Shown here: piece by piece, positions 7,226 to 14,408 of the stretch | How positions within the stretch are numbered: the stretch's first letter is position 1 | How the letters are laid out: every line of letters starts with the position of its first letter | NCBI GenBank assembly: GCA_038326775.1 | Contig: JBBQKJ010000049.1 | Span: 1 to 20,456 of the forward strand | Length of the DNA stretch: 20,456 nucleotides | Direction of reading: 5' to 3' | Origin: DYIU01 sp038326775 | GTDB lineage: Bacteria > Actinomycetota > Geothermincolia > Fen-727 > Anoxymicrobiaceae | Position numbers and translations under genes: made by a program | The notes under the pieces: generated by a model | Told to the model about the DNA's origin: nothing | What the model saw: only the letters and a program-made list of their open reading frames with translations | Database searches by the model: none

Positions 7226-8520
7226 CGCCTGGCCCCCTGTCTGATGCTCGCCACGTTGGTGGAGGCCCCACGGTGTGACAGTATCAAGAGCAGCCCGAGC
7301 AGGATGAAGTTGGCCAGCAGGGAGCTGCCCCCGTAACTCACGAACGGAAGGGTGATGCCCGTCAGAGGGATGAGCCTGGTCACGCCCCCCATGATGATGA
7401 ACGCCTGAAGGGCTATAACGCTGGTGAGTCCGACGGCGAGCAGCTTCCCGAAGTCGTCGCGGTGCGCGAGCGCCACCTTCATGCCGCGCGCCACAAGCAG
7501 GACGTACATGAGGACAACCGCCACCGCGCCTGTCAGCCCCAGCTCTTCGCCCACCGCGCTGAAGATGAAGTCGGTAGTGACCGAGGGAATGAAATTCGGG
7601 TAACCGAGGCCCAGCCCGGAGCCGGAGATGCCGCCCGACGAGAGCGCGAAGAGCGACTGGGAGATCTGGTAGGACTCCTTCTGGATGGTGGCCGGGTTGA
7701 ACGGGTTGAGCCAGGTCTCGACCCTGACCTGCACGTGGGCGAACGCCAGGTAGCAGAGGAACGCCCCCAGGAGAAACATGGCGGCCCCGACAAGGACATA
7801 TGTCTTGCGCGCGGTGGCCACGTAGAGCATGCAGATGAATATCCCGAAGAAGAGCAGGGAAGAGCCCAGGTCCTTCTGGAATATCATCATCAGCACGCAG
7901 ACCCCCCACATGACGAGCAGGGGCACAAAGAACTTTATCTCCGGCACGGGGATGCCCAGGACCCTGTGCGTGGAGATGCTGAGGAGCTCGTGCTTCTCGG
8001 CGAAGAACGCGGCCAGGAATATCACCAGGAGGACTTTGGCGAGCTCCGATGGCTGGAAGCTCATCGGCCCGATCTTCAGCCAGAGTTTCGCCCCGTTGAC
8101 CTCGGTGCCCAGAAACATTGGCAGCGCCAGCAGCGCCAGCGCGGCGATCCCCAGCGTGTACTTGTACCGGGCGAGCGCCTCGTATTTGCGAAGGAAGAGC
8201 ACCACCAGGATGAACGCCGTGGCCGCTACGCATATCCACAGCAGCTGCTCCAGCGCGAGCCTGGGGTCGAGCCGCTCTATCATGACCAGCCCCAGGAACG
8301 TGAGCCCGGCGGCGAGCGGCAGTATAAGCCCGTCGGCCATCGGCAGCCCGAAGCGAAGGACTATGTGCAGGATGACGAAGACGGCCGCGGCGGCGCCCGG
8401 ATAGACGAGCGAGGAGTAAGCAACCTTGCCGTCCCTTGCCAGCTGGACCGATACGAAACCTGCAAACATCACCACCGTGAGAAATATCAGCAGTATCAGC
8501 TCGCGGTTGCGCTCGCGGAT
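7222..8520 (-). CDS. rodA: SEDS peptidoglycan glycosyltransferase RodA (FtsW/RodA/SpoVE), probable AUC start
   Basis: The polytopic membrane protein polymerises lipid II during elongation. The sequence has the family hallmarks: GAKLWLKIGPMSFQPSELAK, FQKDLGSSLLF, a long extracytoplasmic loop with NPFNP and YQISQSLFALSSGG, and VGEELGLTGA, then GGVTRLIPLTGITLPFVSYGGSS near the end. The first usual start codons in frame are GTG 8475, GTG 8472 and ATG 8469, but these lie inside the first membrane helix. In-frame codons upstream read IRERNRELILLIFLT, matching the conserved R-N-x-E-L start of actinobacterial RodA. No ATG, GTG or TTG occurs between these and the pstP TAG. A perfect AAGGAGGTG at 8527-8535 lies eight bases (from GGAGG) before an ATC at 8518-8520, which I take as the start (432 residues). 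pstP and rodA are in the same frame, separated by TAG. Confidence 0.9.
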   Translation of the reverse strand: MRERNRELILLIFLTVVMFAGFVSVQLARDGKVAYSSLVYPGAAAAVFVILHIVLRFGLPMADGLILPLAAGLTFLGLVMIERLDPRLALEQLLWICVAATAFILVVLFLRKYEALARYKYTLGIAALALLALPMFLGTEVNGAKLWLKIGPMSFQPSELAKVLLVIFLAAFFAEKHELLSISTHRVLGIPVPEIKFFVPLLVMWGVCVLMMIFQKDLGSSLLFFGIFICMLYVATARKTYVLVGAAMFLLGAFLCYLAFAHVQVRVETWLNPFNPATIQKESYQISQSLFALSSGGISGSGLGLGYPNFIPSVTTDFIFSAVGEELGLTGAVAVVLMYVLLVARGMKVALAHRDDFGKLLAVGLTSVIALQAFIIMGGVTRLIPLTGITLPFVSYGGSSLLANFILLGLLLILSHRGASTNVASIRQGARR

Positions 8521-8523
8521 TGC

Positions 8524-9855
8524 CTACACCTCCTTCGGGGGCGACCCCGGCATGACGACATCGAGCGTGACATCCGAACCGACACCCACCCTGGCGCCCG
8601 GCACCGGCGACTGCCGGATGACTGTCTCGGGAGCGATGCTGGGACGGCTCAACAGGTTTGCCTTGACCCGCAGGCCCACAGCCTCGAGATCTGCCTTCGC
8701 CTGCTTATATCTCCTGCCTTCGACGGCCGGGACGTAGACCGAGTTCTTAGCGGCCTCGCGCTCGAGCGACCTTATCGTCGCTTCGGCCTCCTTGCGCGAC
8801 TGCGGCTCGAGCTTGTCCTCGACCCGGCGCCGCAGCACCTCGGGCAGGAACTTCACTTCTGTGTCAGTTTTGCGCATGACCATCCCCATGTCCCAGAACG
8901 GGAACCCCTTGAACAGGGTCACCTTGCCGCCCCTGGCTCCCACGTAGTAGGTCTGGTTATAGAAGTAGAGGGTCACCCCGACGAGCGCACCGAGGAGCAC
9001 CACCAGGACCGCGCCGGCGATGACCCACCTGGTGGCCTTCCCGCGTCCTTTCTTCCGACTGTCGGAAATGTGCGCGAGGCCTCCCGCCTCGTCCGCGTTC
9101 CCGACCTTCGCAACACGGGAAGTTATGACCGTATCCGAACCCATGAAACTGACGAGCACGACCGAGATGTTATCGTGCCCTCCGGCCTCCAGGGCTCCCT
9201 CGACCAGCCGCCTCGCGGCCGCTACCGGCTCCGGCCCAGCGGCCAGGACGCCCGCTATCGCGCTGTCGGTGAGCAGGCCGGTCAAGCCGTCGGTAGCCAG
9301 CAGGAACAGGTCTCCCGGCTCTATCTTGACCGACACCACGTCGACCTCGACCCGCGGCTCGAGCCCCAACGCTTTCAGGATGATGTTGCGCTGTGGGTGG
9401 GCGCGAGCCTCCTCCTCGGTTATCTCGCCCTCCTCGACCAGGGTAGCTACCAGGGAGTGGTCGCGGGTCACGGCCCGCAGAAGACCTGCGCGGTAAAGGT
9501 ATGCGCGTGAGTCTCCAACGTGGCCGATGTAACCGGTGTCACCTTCGCGGTATAGCAGGGTCACGGTGGTCCCCATGTCCCGGTATTTGGCGCTGGAGGC
9601 GGCCTTCCGGTGGACCGCGGCGTTAGCGGAGGAGACCGCCTTCTCGACCAGCTTCTCCCCGCCTATGACGCCGAGGTTGTCCTCGATGTACTGCCCGATG
9701 ACCGCGAGGGCGAGGGCGCTTGCCACCTCGCCGGCCTGGTGGCCGCCCATGCCGTCGGCCACCGCGAAGAGGTTGCCGGCCTCGAGGACAGAGTCCTCGT
9801 TTATCTCGCGGACCTTCCCCACGTCTGTCAGCGAAGCTGATACGACGTTGTACAT
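8524..9855 (-). CDS. pstP: PP2C-type Ser/Thr protein phosphatase with a C-terminal PASTA domain
   Basis: The 443-residue protein removes phosphate from Ser/Thr-phosphorylated proteins. Residues 5-240 are a PP2C domain with metal and active-site motifs: INEDS, VADGMGGHQAGEVAS (D34), GHVGDSRAYL, LATDGLTGLL (D189) and GGHDNIS (D228). One membrane helix follows (about 276-299). Outside the membrane come a lysine- and aromatic-rich stretch and a charged helix, then one PASTA domain (about 372-436: VYVPAVEGRRYKQAKADLEA, VIRQSPVPGARVGVGSDVTL). Mycobacterial PstP has the phosphatase, helix and a short outer domain but no PASTA, a module that binds muropeptide/lipid II and belongs on PknB-type kinases. 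It sits 13 bases after fhaB and ends just before rodA, so it likely acts on cell-wall regulators encoded alongside. Confidence 0.93.
   Translation of the reverse strand: MYNVVSASLTDVGKVREINEDSVLEAGNLFAVADGMGGHQAGEVASALALAVIGQYIEDNLGVIGGEKLVEKAVSSANAAVHRKAASSAKYRDMGTTVTLLYREGDTGYIGHVGDSRAYLYRAGLLRAVTRDHSLVATLVEEGEITEEEARAHPQRNIILKALGLEPRVEVDVVSVKIEPGDLFLLATDGLTGLLTDSAIAGVLAAGPEPVAAARRLVEGALEAGGHDNISVVLVSFMGSDTVITSRVAKVGNADEAGGLAHISDSRKKGRGKATRWVIAGAVLVVLLGALVGVTLYFYNQTYYVGARGGKVTLFKGFPFWDMGMVMRKTDTEVKFLPEVLRRRVEDKLEPQSRKEAEATIRSLEREAAKNSVYVPAVEGRRYKQAKADLEAVGLRVKANLLSRPSIAPETVIRQSPVPGARVGVGSDVTLDVVMPGSPPKEV
8527..8535 (-). promoter_or_regulatory. Perfect Shine-Dalgarno for rodA inside the pstP end
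   Basis: AAGGAGGTG is fully complementary to the 16S rRNA tail. It lies within the last codons of pstP and six bases before ATC at 8520. Its position decides the rodA start, because the next usual start codon is about 50 bases further on. Confidence 0.65.
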
Positions 9856-9868
9856 CAGACCATCGTCC

Positions 9869-10303
9869 TCACGGTCGGAATTCGAACACTGTCTTGCCTA
9901 TCTTTATCCTGTCCCCCGGCCTCAGCTCCAGCGGGTAGGAGATCTTGCGCCCATTGACGTAAGTGCCGTTAGTGGAGCCGATGTCCTCGACCATGAACCC
10001 CCCGTTGCTTTCAAACACGCGGGCGTGCTGCTGGGAGGCGTAGGTGTCATCGATGACTATCTGGCAGCTATCGGCCCTGCCGATGCTGACCTCGTCGATG
10101 AGATAATACTTCGCGCCCAGGTTGCGGTCACCCGCCACCGCCAGCAGGTGGGGCATGTCCCTCTTCTTCCGACGGGGGGCCTTCGCCGAGTCCTGCGGCG
10201 CATTGACGTCCTTGTAGATGGCGCGGACCACCAGTACCAGGAAAAGGAACAGCATCCCCAGGAAGACGTACCTCAAGGCGATGAACACGATGTTCGGGAT
10301 CAC
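9869..10303 (-). CDS. fhaB: Membrane-anchored FHA-domain protein FhaB (FipA-like)
   Basis: The 144-residue protein has one N-terminal membrane helix (about 4-28), a short basic linker (RRKKR) and a C-terminal forkhead-associated domain. FHA landmarks are G75-R76, S90 with H93 (SQQH) and the TNG turn (N112), which together bind phosphothreonine. In mycobacteria the homologue recruits phosphorylated division and envelope proteins. The GTG start at 10301-10303 overlaps the fhaA TGA as GTGA, and GGAGG stands eight bases upstream. Its neighbours and small size fit FhaB. No cognate kinase gene is seen in the window. Confidence 0.92.
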   Translation of the reverse strand: MIPNIVFIALRYVFLGMLFLFLVLVVRAIYKDVNAPQDSAKAPRRKKRDMPHLLAVAGDRNLGAKYYLIDEVSIGRADSCQIVIDDTYASQQHARVFESNGGFMVEDIGSTNGTYVNGRKISYPLELRPGDRIKIGKTVFEFRP

Positions 10304-11031
10304 TCCTGCGACCTCCGGAAGATGAGGCGCGCACTGCCGAGCCGGATTACATCGTTGTCGGCGAGCTCGGCCTCCGAGACGCGCTCTTCGTTTACCCAGG
10401 TGCCGTTGGTGGAGTCGAGGTCGTTTATGACGAAGTAGTCTCCCCGGCGCGTGACCCGCGCGTGGACCCTGCTGACGTTGGGGTCGGGAAGCACTATATC
10501 GTTGTCGGCTACGCGGCCGAGCTGGATTGCCTCTCGGTCGATCGTGAAGACTGGCGACGCCTCACCGGAATCGAGCAGCTCGAGTGAGGCCGGGCCCGCC
10601 GGATGCGAACGCCTTAGGATGCCCCCGCGGGTCTGCACCGGCTCGGGACCGGTGGGGAACTCTCCCTCCATGGCGACCTTTATCCAGAACTCGCCCTCCC
10701 GCAGGCGCTCGGCCTCGACGAGCCTGATGCGGGGCCGGTCGAGCACCACGTAGCCCTTCTCCTTGATGTAGGAGATGAGCAGGTTCTCGAGCTCGGTGGC
10801 CATCACCGCCTGGTACGACTCGAAGCGCGAGTAGTCCCTGGGAGAGACGCCAACCTCGTAACGATTGGGCACGTAGACGCGGGAGGTTACCCCGATGGTC
10901 TTATGGCCCTCGAGCTCGCGGACGAGCTTCTTGCCAAGCTCCACCGGCTGGACCCCCGACCTGAAGGCGCGCAGGAACACCCCCTCGAAGAGGCCCTCCA
11001 GCTTCTTCTCGAACTCTTTGAATATGTTCAT
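10300..11031 (-). CDS. fhaA: FhaA-type protein: DUF3662 domain plus FHA domain
   Basis: The 243-residue protein starts with the conserved DUF3662/FhaA N-terminal domain (1-120: FEKKLEGLFEGVFLRAFRSG, QPVELGKKLVRELE, VYVPNRYEVGVSP). A short linker (125-160) leads to a FHA domain with G172-R173, S187-R-V-H190 and STNG (N209), so phosphothreonine binding should be intact. The linker is much shorter than in Mycobacterium tuberculosis FhaA. There the protein binds phosphorylated MviN (MurJ) and restrains peptidoglycan synthesis; whether this holds here is inference, but murJ lies in the neighbouring divergent block. It is the first gene of the minus-strand operon. The ATG at 11031 is only seven bases from a consensus -10 box, so the transcript may have no leader. 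Confidence 0.93.
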   Translation of the reverse strand: MNIFKEFEKKLEGLFEGVFLRAFRSGVQPVELGKKLVRELEGHKTIGVTSRVYVPNRYEVGVSPRDYSRFESYQAVMATELENLLISYIKEKGYVVLDRPRIRLVEAERLREGEFWIKVAMEGEFPTGPEPVQTRGGILRRSHPAGPASLELLDSGEASPVFTIDREAIQLGRVADNDIVLPDPNVSRVHARVTRRGDYFVINDLDSTNGTWVNEERVSEAELADNDVIRLGSARLIFRRSQE

Positions 11032-11038
11032 CCGGGTA

Positions 11039-11067
11039 ATTATACAATGCGGCGCGTACCTCGACAG
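11039..11067 (-). promoter_or_regulatory. Promoter of the fha-pstP-rodA-pbpA operon, probably leaderless
   Basis: The minus strand has a perfect TATAAT (11039-11044) with CTGTCG (11062-11067) 17 bases upstream as a weak -35. The ATG of fhaA follows after exactly seven bases (TACCCGG), so transcription would start at or next to the A of the start codon. There is no Shine-Dalgarno in those seven bases. Confidence 0.6.
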
Positions 11068-11268
11068 CCGCCACGGTCGACTGGCCGCAACGCAACCTGC
11101 CGGGAACCAGGGCTGAACCCGCTCGGGAAGCGGGCATCCCTTCCCCCGATCGTTGACTTATGTGGAAATCTCAAGGGACCCGACGGGAGGGCTCCGAGCG
11201 CCAAAGGTCGAGCGCCAGCCGGCGCAGAAAGCAAGAGCGGACTCCACAATAGAACGAGAGGCAACGGC
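11045..11268. other. Intergenic stretch between fhaA and the TauE/SafE gene
   Basis: These 224 bases hold the -35 side of the fhaA promoter. They also contain an isolated TTGACT at 11153-11158 with no matching -10 at 16-18 bases, and short GC hairpins such as CCCGC/GCGGG near 11118-11135. I see no small gene, RNA or riboswitch that I can support. Confidence 0.5.
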
Positions 11269-12147
11269 TTGTACGTGTTCGGAGCGATTCTCATAGGGTT
11301 CGTCGCTGCGGTGCTATCCGGCATGTTCGGGATTGGCGGCGCTGTGGTCAGCACTCCGTCAATAAGGGTGCTGCTGGGCGCTTCGCCCGCGATATCTCTC
11401 GGGACGACCCTTCCCGTCACCATACCCACCGCCGCCTCGGGCGCGTTCACCTACTACCGCAAGGGGTTCGTGGAAAAGAAGGTCGCTGTCTACTGCTGCC
11501 TCTCCGGCCTCGTCGGCGCGGTCGGGGGGGCGCTGCTCACCCGGGCGATCGACCTCCACTACCTGATGCTTCTGACGGGGGCGATAGTGCTGTACATGTC
11601 GGGGGCGACGATATTCCGCGGGGTCACCGGGCGCGGGGTCGAGGCGGAACCCGCCGAAACACCCCCGGAGACCGGCGAGCCCGACCTCTGCGACGAGCCC
11701 ACCCCCGGGCCGGCCCCGTCCTCGGCCGGCGGTGCCTCCGCAATCCGTCGGACCGAAGAGTGCGGCTACCGGGACTCGATCCCGCTCATGCTCGCCGTTG
11801 GCCTGGCCGGCGGCCTGCTCTCCGGGCTCCTCGGTGTCGGCGGCGGCCTGGTGCTCATCCCCTGTTTCATATATATCCTGCGCATGCCCCTCAAGCGGAC
11901 GTTCGGAACCTCTCTGGCCGTGATCACCGTCATAGCTGTACCGGGGACCATAGTGCACGCGTTTCTCGGCCACGTCTCCTGGCCGCTGGTCCTCTACCTG
12001 GTGATCGGCTCGATCCCCGGCGCCTTCATTGGGGCTCGCATCAGCATCAGGACGGACGAGCGGGTCCTGTACGTGCTGTTCGGGCTTCTGCTGGCCGTTT
12101 TTGGGGTAGTATTCATCGTTAATGAGATAATCAGCATGGTGGGCTAG
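11269..12147 (+). CDS. TauE/SafE-family membrane permease
   Basis: I start this at TTG 11269, preceded by GAGAGG at seven bases; GTG 11275 is an alternative. The open frame continues back to 10903 but that part overlaps fhaA on the other strand and does not look like protein. The 292-residue product is a two-repeat membrane transporter: the first half has LSGMFGIGGAVVSTPSI and GTTLPVTIPTAASGAFTYYR, and the second half repeats it as LSGLLGVGGGLVLIPCFIYI and GTSLAVITVIAVPGTIVHAF. About eight helices are expected, with a Pro/Glu-rich hydrophilic loop (about 118-165) between the halves. The family exports or imports sulfite, sulfoacetate or other organic anions; the substrate is not known here. 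No link with the neighbouring envelope genes is evident. Confidence 0.88.
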   Translation: MYVFGAILIGFVAAVLSGMFGIGGAVVSTPSIRVLLGASPAISLGTTLPVTIPTAASGAFTYYRKGFVEKKVAVYCCLSGLVGAVGGALLTRAIDLHYLMLLTGAIVLYMSGATIFRGVTGRGVEAEPAETPPETGEPDLCDEPTPGPAPSSAGGASAIRRTEECGYRDSIPLMLAVGLAGGLLSGLLGVGGGLVLIPCFIYILRMPLKRTFGTSLAVITVIAVPGTIVHAFLGHVSWPLVLYLVIGSIPGAFIGARISIRTDERVLYVLFGLLLAVFGVVFIVNEIISMVG

Positions 12148-12173
12148 CAGGTCGGCCGTCCCGGAGCAGGAGG

Positions 12174-12193
12174 CCCGCCGCGCCGTGGGCGGG
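12174..12193 (+). terminator. Hairpin between the TauE/SafE gene and the DUF6049 gene
   Basis: CCCGCC (12174-12179) pairs with GGCGGG (12188-12193) over an 8-base loop, 27 bases after the permease stop. There is no T-run, so it is a candidate only. It separates the permease from the next gene, which has its own -10 box. Confidence 0.3.
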
Positions 12194-12210
12194 ACCGGAC
12201 CCACCGTACG

Positions 12211-12216
12211 TATAAA
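12211..12216 (+). promoter_or_regulatory. -10 box seven bases before the DUF6049-type gene
   Basis: TATAAA at 12211-12216 is followed after seven bases (TGGAAGC) by the ATG at 12224, the same geometry as at fhaA. No -35 resembling TTGACA is present at 17 bases. A leaderless or near-leaderless transcript for the DUF6049-murJ pair is suggested. Confidence 0.4.
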
Positions 12217-12223
12217 TGGAAGC

Positions 12224-14374
12224 ATGATCCGAAAAAACACAAGAGCAAGACCCTCCAGGAGAAAGAAGCCGGCCCGGGTGGCGGCCGTCCTGCTGCTCGG
12301 GCTCGTCCTGTCGGCGCCAGCAGTCCTGGCCGCCCCGGCGGCCCCGGACCAGCGGCAGGGCTTGCGTATCGCCTTCTCCAAGGACGCGTACTGGTACAAG
12401 CCCGGGGGCAAGGTCCAGATGCGGGTAACGCTCGACAACCTGACCCGCCAGGCCATTGATGCAGTCTACGTCAAGGCGCGGGTCCACACGCCGAACACCA
12501 CCCGGTCGGACCTCGACGCCAGCTTCGAGGGCAAGCCCCGCAAGTCGTACAGGCAGACGGAGACCTACGGCCCTTACGCGCTCGCCGCCGGGAACAACGG
12601 CCTCGACCTGGAGCTGGAGCTCCGGTCCTCCCGGTACTCGAACGGGGTCTATCCCCTGACGGTCGAGGTGGTGCGGTCAGGTAACGTGGTGTCGAGCGTT
12701 ATCAGCGAGCTCGTCATAATGTCCTTCGAGGAGTCGGAGAAGCTGGTGCCGCTCAAGCTCTCCTGGGTATTCGACACCCTGGAGCCGCCCCACCGCGACC
12801 CCGCGGGCAACTTCAAGAACGAGGCGCTGGCGCGGGAGTGCGACCCCGCCGGCAAGAACCCGGGTTGGTACCCGACCCTGTTGGGAGCGCTGGAGAAATG
12901 GCAGGACCTTCGCTTCAACCTGGCGCTGTCACCAATGCTGCTGGAGGACATGAAGGCAATGACGGGCGGCTATGTGGTCAAGAGCGGCGAGAAAGCGCGA
13001 AACGTGCTCCCAGACTCGCGGCAGGCGGTCAATGCCTCGGCGGTCCTGACCGGTTTCGGCAGGCTTGCCCAGCCTGCCCGCCACCAGCTGCTGCCCGAAC
13101 CTTACGCCTCTTGCGACCTCGAGGAGCTGGTCTCCCTGGATTGGCGCGAGGACGCCAGGCAGCAGGTGTCCCTGGGCCACAAGCAGCTCGAGGAGATACT
13201 GGAGACCGCGCTCTCAAGGCAGTTCACCTGCCCTCCCGGCCTGAACGTCAACTCGGAAGTGCTTGCCGAGCTGGAGAGCGAGCTGGGGCAGTACCAGGTC
13301 CTCTCGCCGCGGCTCCTGGAGAGGAGCCGCGAGGGCCGGAAGCTCCTGCAGGGAATGACCCTGGGGTCACCGGTGTTCATCAAGGGCGCGGTCGAGCGCA
13401 AGGACCTGGCGCTCTTCGCCGACGCCCGCATGCAGAGGCTGCTCGAGCGCGTCAGCGCCAGCGGAGACCCGCACGGGGTCGCCCAGTGCATCGTTTCCGA
13501 GCTGACAAACCTGTACCTGGAGCAGCCGGAGAAGCTCCGGGCCTGCGCGGTGGTTGCTCCTGGCTCATGGCACCCCTCCAGGAATGTGCTGGACGAGGTC
13601 ATGCGAGCGCTGAACGGCACACCATGGCTGAGCACGGTTACCCTGGCGGAGAGCATGGTAACGGTCCCCCCCATTGGCGAAACGCCTCTTGAGATACCCG
13701 GGCCCGAGCAGCAGGGTTCACCGGATGACTACTGGCGACAGGTCGGCATAGCCCGGGACAACTACGCCGGTTTCCGCGACAGCGTGCTGCCGGAAAACCC
13801 GTTCCTTGCGCCGCTCCAGAGGGACGTCTACATGAGCGAGAGCGTCGTGTGGCGCCAGTGGGACCGCCTGGACGAGGGGCTCGAGTACTCCGGCTTCGCG
13901 GACTCGACTGTCGCCGGCGAGCTTTCGAAGGTCGACTTGCCGGCGATGAGCTCCATCACTCTTACCTCCGGCAGCGCCAAAGTCCCGCTGTCGGTCGTCA
14001 ACGGGACCGGTTACAGGATCAAGGCGTTGCTCAAGTACTCGAGCAACGGCCTTGCTTTCCCTGACGGGGCCGAACAGAAGGTCCTCCTGGAGCCCAAGGA
14101 GAACCTCTTCGAGATCCCGGTGAAAGTCAGAAAAAAGGGCCGGGTGCGGCTCTCCGTGCGGCTGGAAGCGGAAGGCATCTCCCTCGGCGAACTGGACTTC
14201 ACCGTCCTCACCAGCCGGTTCAACGCCTTCGCCATAGTCGTGGTTGGAAGCCTGCTGGCGCTGATCGGGATCCTGTGGGTCGCAAGGGTAATCTCAAGGA
14301 GAAAGGTCGGGAAACATAAAAAGCAACAGCTCAAGGAAGCCACCAAAGAGCACGGAGAAGGAGCGGAAGCCTAG
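12224..14374 (+). CDS. DUF6049-type secreted, C-terminally membrane-anchored protein upstream of murJ
   Basis: The product has 716 residues from ATG 12224; an in-frame ATG at 12185 would add 13 residues before the basic N-terminus and is unlikely. A basic N-terminus and hydrophobic stretch with Ala-rich end (LLLGLVLSAPAVLAAPA) form a signal peptide. Next comes an immunoglobulin-like beta domain (about 45-160), then a long alpha/beta region (WVFDTLEPPHRD, LSPMLLEDMKAM, LNGTPWLSTVTLAESM) that recalls a barrel-like domain without visible catalytic residues, a second beta domain (about 570-655), and a membrane helix (FNAFAIVVVGSLLALIGILW) with a basic cytoplasmic tail. Actinobacteria carry such a protein just before mviN/murJ (Rv3909 before Rv3910 in M. 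tuberculosis), so a role with lipid II flipping or envelope assembly is inferred. Identification rests on architecture and position. Confidence 0.8.
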   Translation: MIRKNTRARPSRRKKPARVAAVLLLGLVLSAPAVLAAPAAPDQRQGLRIAFSKDAYWYKPGGKVQMRVTLDNLTRQAIDAVYVKARVHTPNTTRSDLDASFEGKPRKSYRQTETYGPYALAAGNNGLDLELELRSSRYSNGVYPLTVEVVRSGNVVSSVISELVIMSFEESEKLVPLKLSWVFDTLEPPHRDPAGNFKNEALARECDPAGKNPGWYPTLLGALEKWQDLRFNLALSPMLLEDMKAMTGGYVVKSGEKARNVLPDSRQAVNASAVLTGFGRLAQPARHQLLPEPYASCDLEELVSLDWREDARQQVSLGHKQLEEILETALSRQFTCPPGLNVNSEVLAELESELGQYQVLSPRLLERSREGRKLLQGMTLGSPVFIKGAVERKDLALFADARMQRLLERVSASGDPHGVAQCIVSELTNLYLEQPEKLRACAVVAPGSWHPSRNVLDEVMRALNGTPWLSTVTLAESMVTVPPIGETPLEIPGPEQQGSPDDYWRQVGIARDNYAGFRDSVLPENPFLAPLQRDVYMSESVVWRQWDRLDEGLEYSGFADSTVAGELSKVDLPAMSSITLTSGSAKVPLSVVNGTGYRIKALLKYSSNGLAFPDGAEQKVLLEPKENLFEIPVKVRKKGRVRLSVRLEAEGISLGELDFTVLTSRFNAFAIVVVGSLLALIGILWVARVISRRKVGKHKKQQLKEATKEHGEGAEA

Positions 14375-14408
14375 GCTTAAACCCGCCTCCTTCGCCCGCG
14401 GCGCCTCG

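Noticed and set aside
7226..8239. Upstream part of an open frame that would make pbpA an 811-residue protein
   Set aside because: It lies antisense-free but out of frame inside rodA, is rich in Arg, Gly, His and Pro like a frame shadow, and a GTG with GTGA overlap starts a normal PbpA at 7225.
7462..9510. 682-residue open frame on the plus strand
   Set aside because: It is opposite rodA and pstP, both clear families. Its composition (Arg, His, Gln, Glu, Pro) is typical of the antisense frame of GC-rich genes.
10903..11268. N-terminal extension of the TauE/SafE permease
   Set aside because: It overlaps fhaA on the other strand and contains the fhaA promoter; the permease's first membrane helix begins at 11269.
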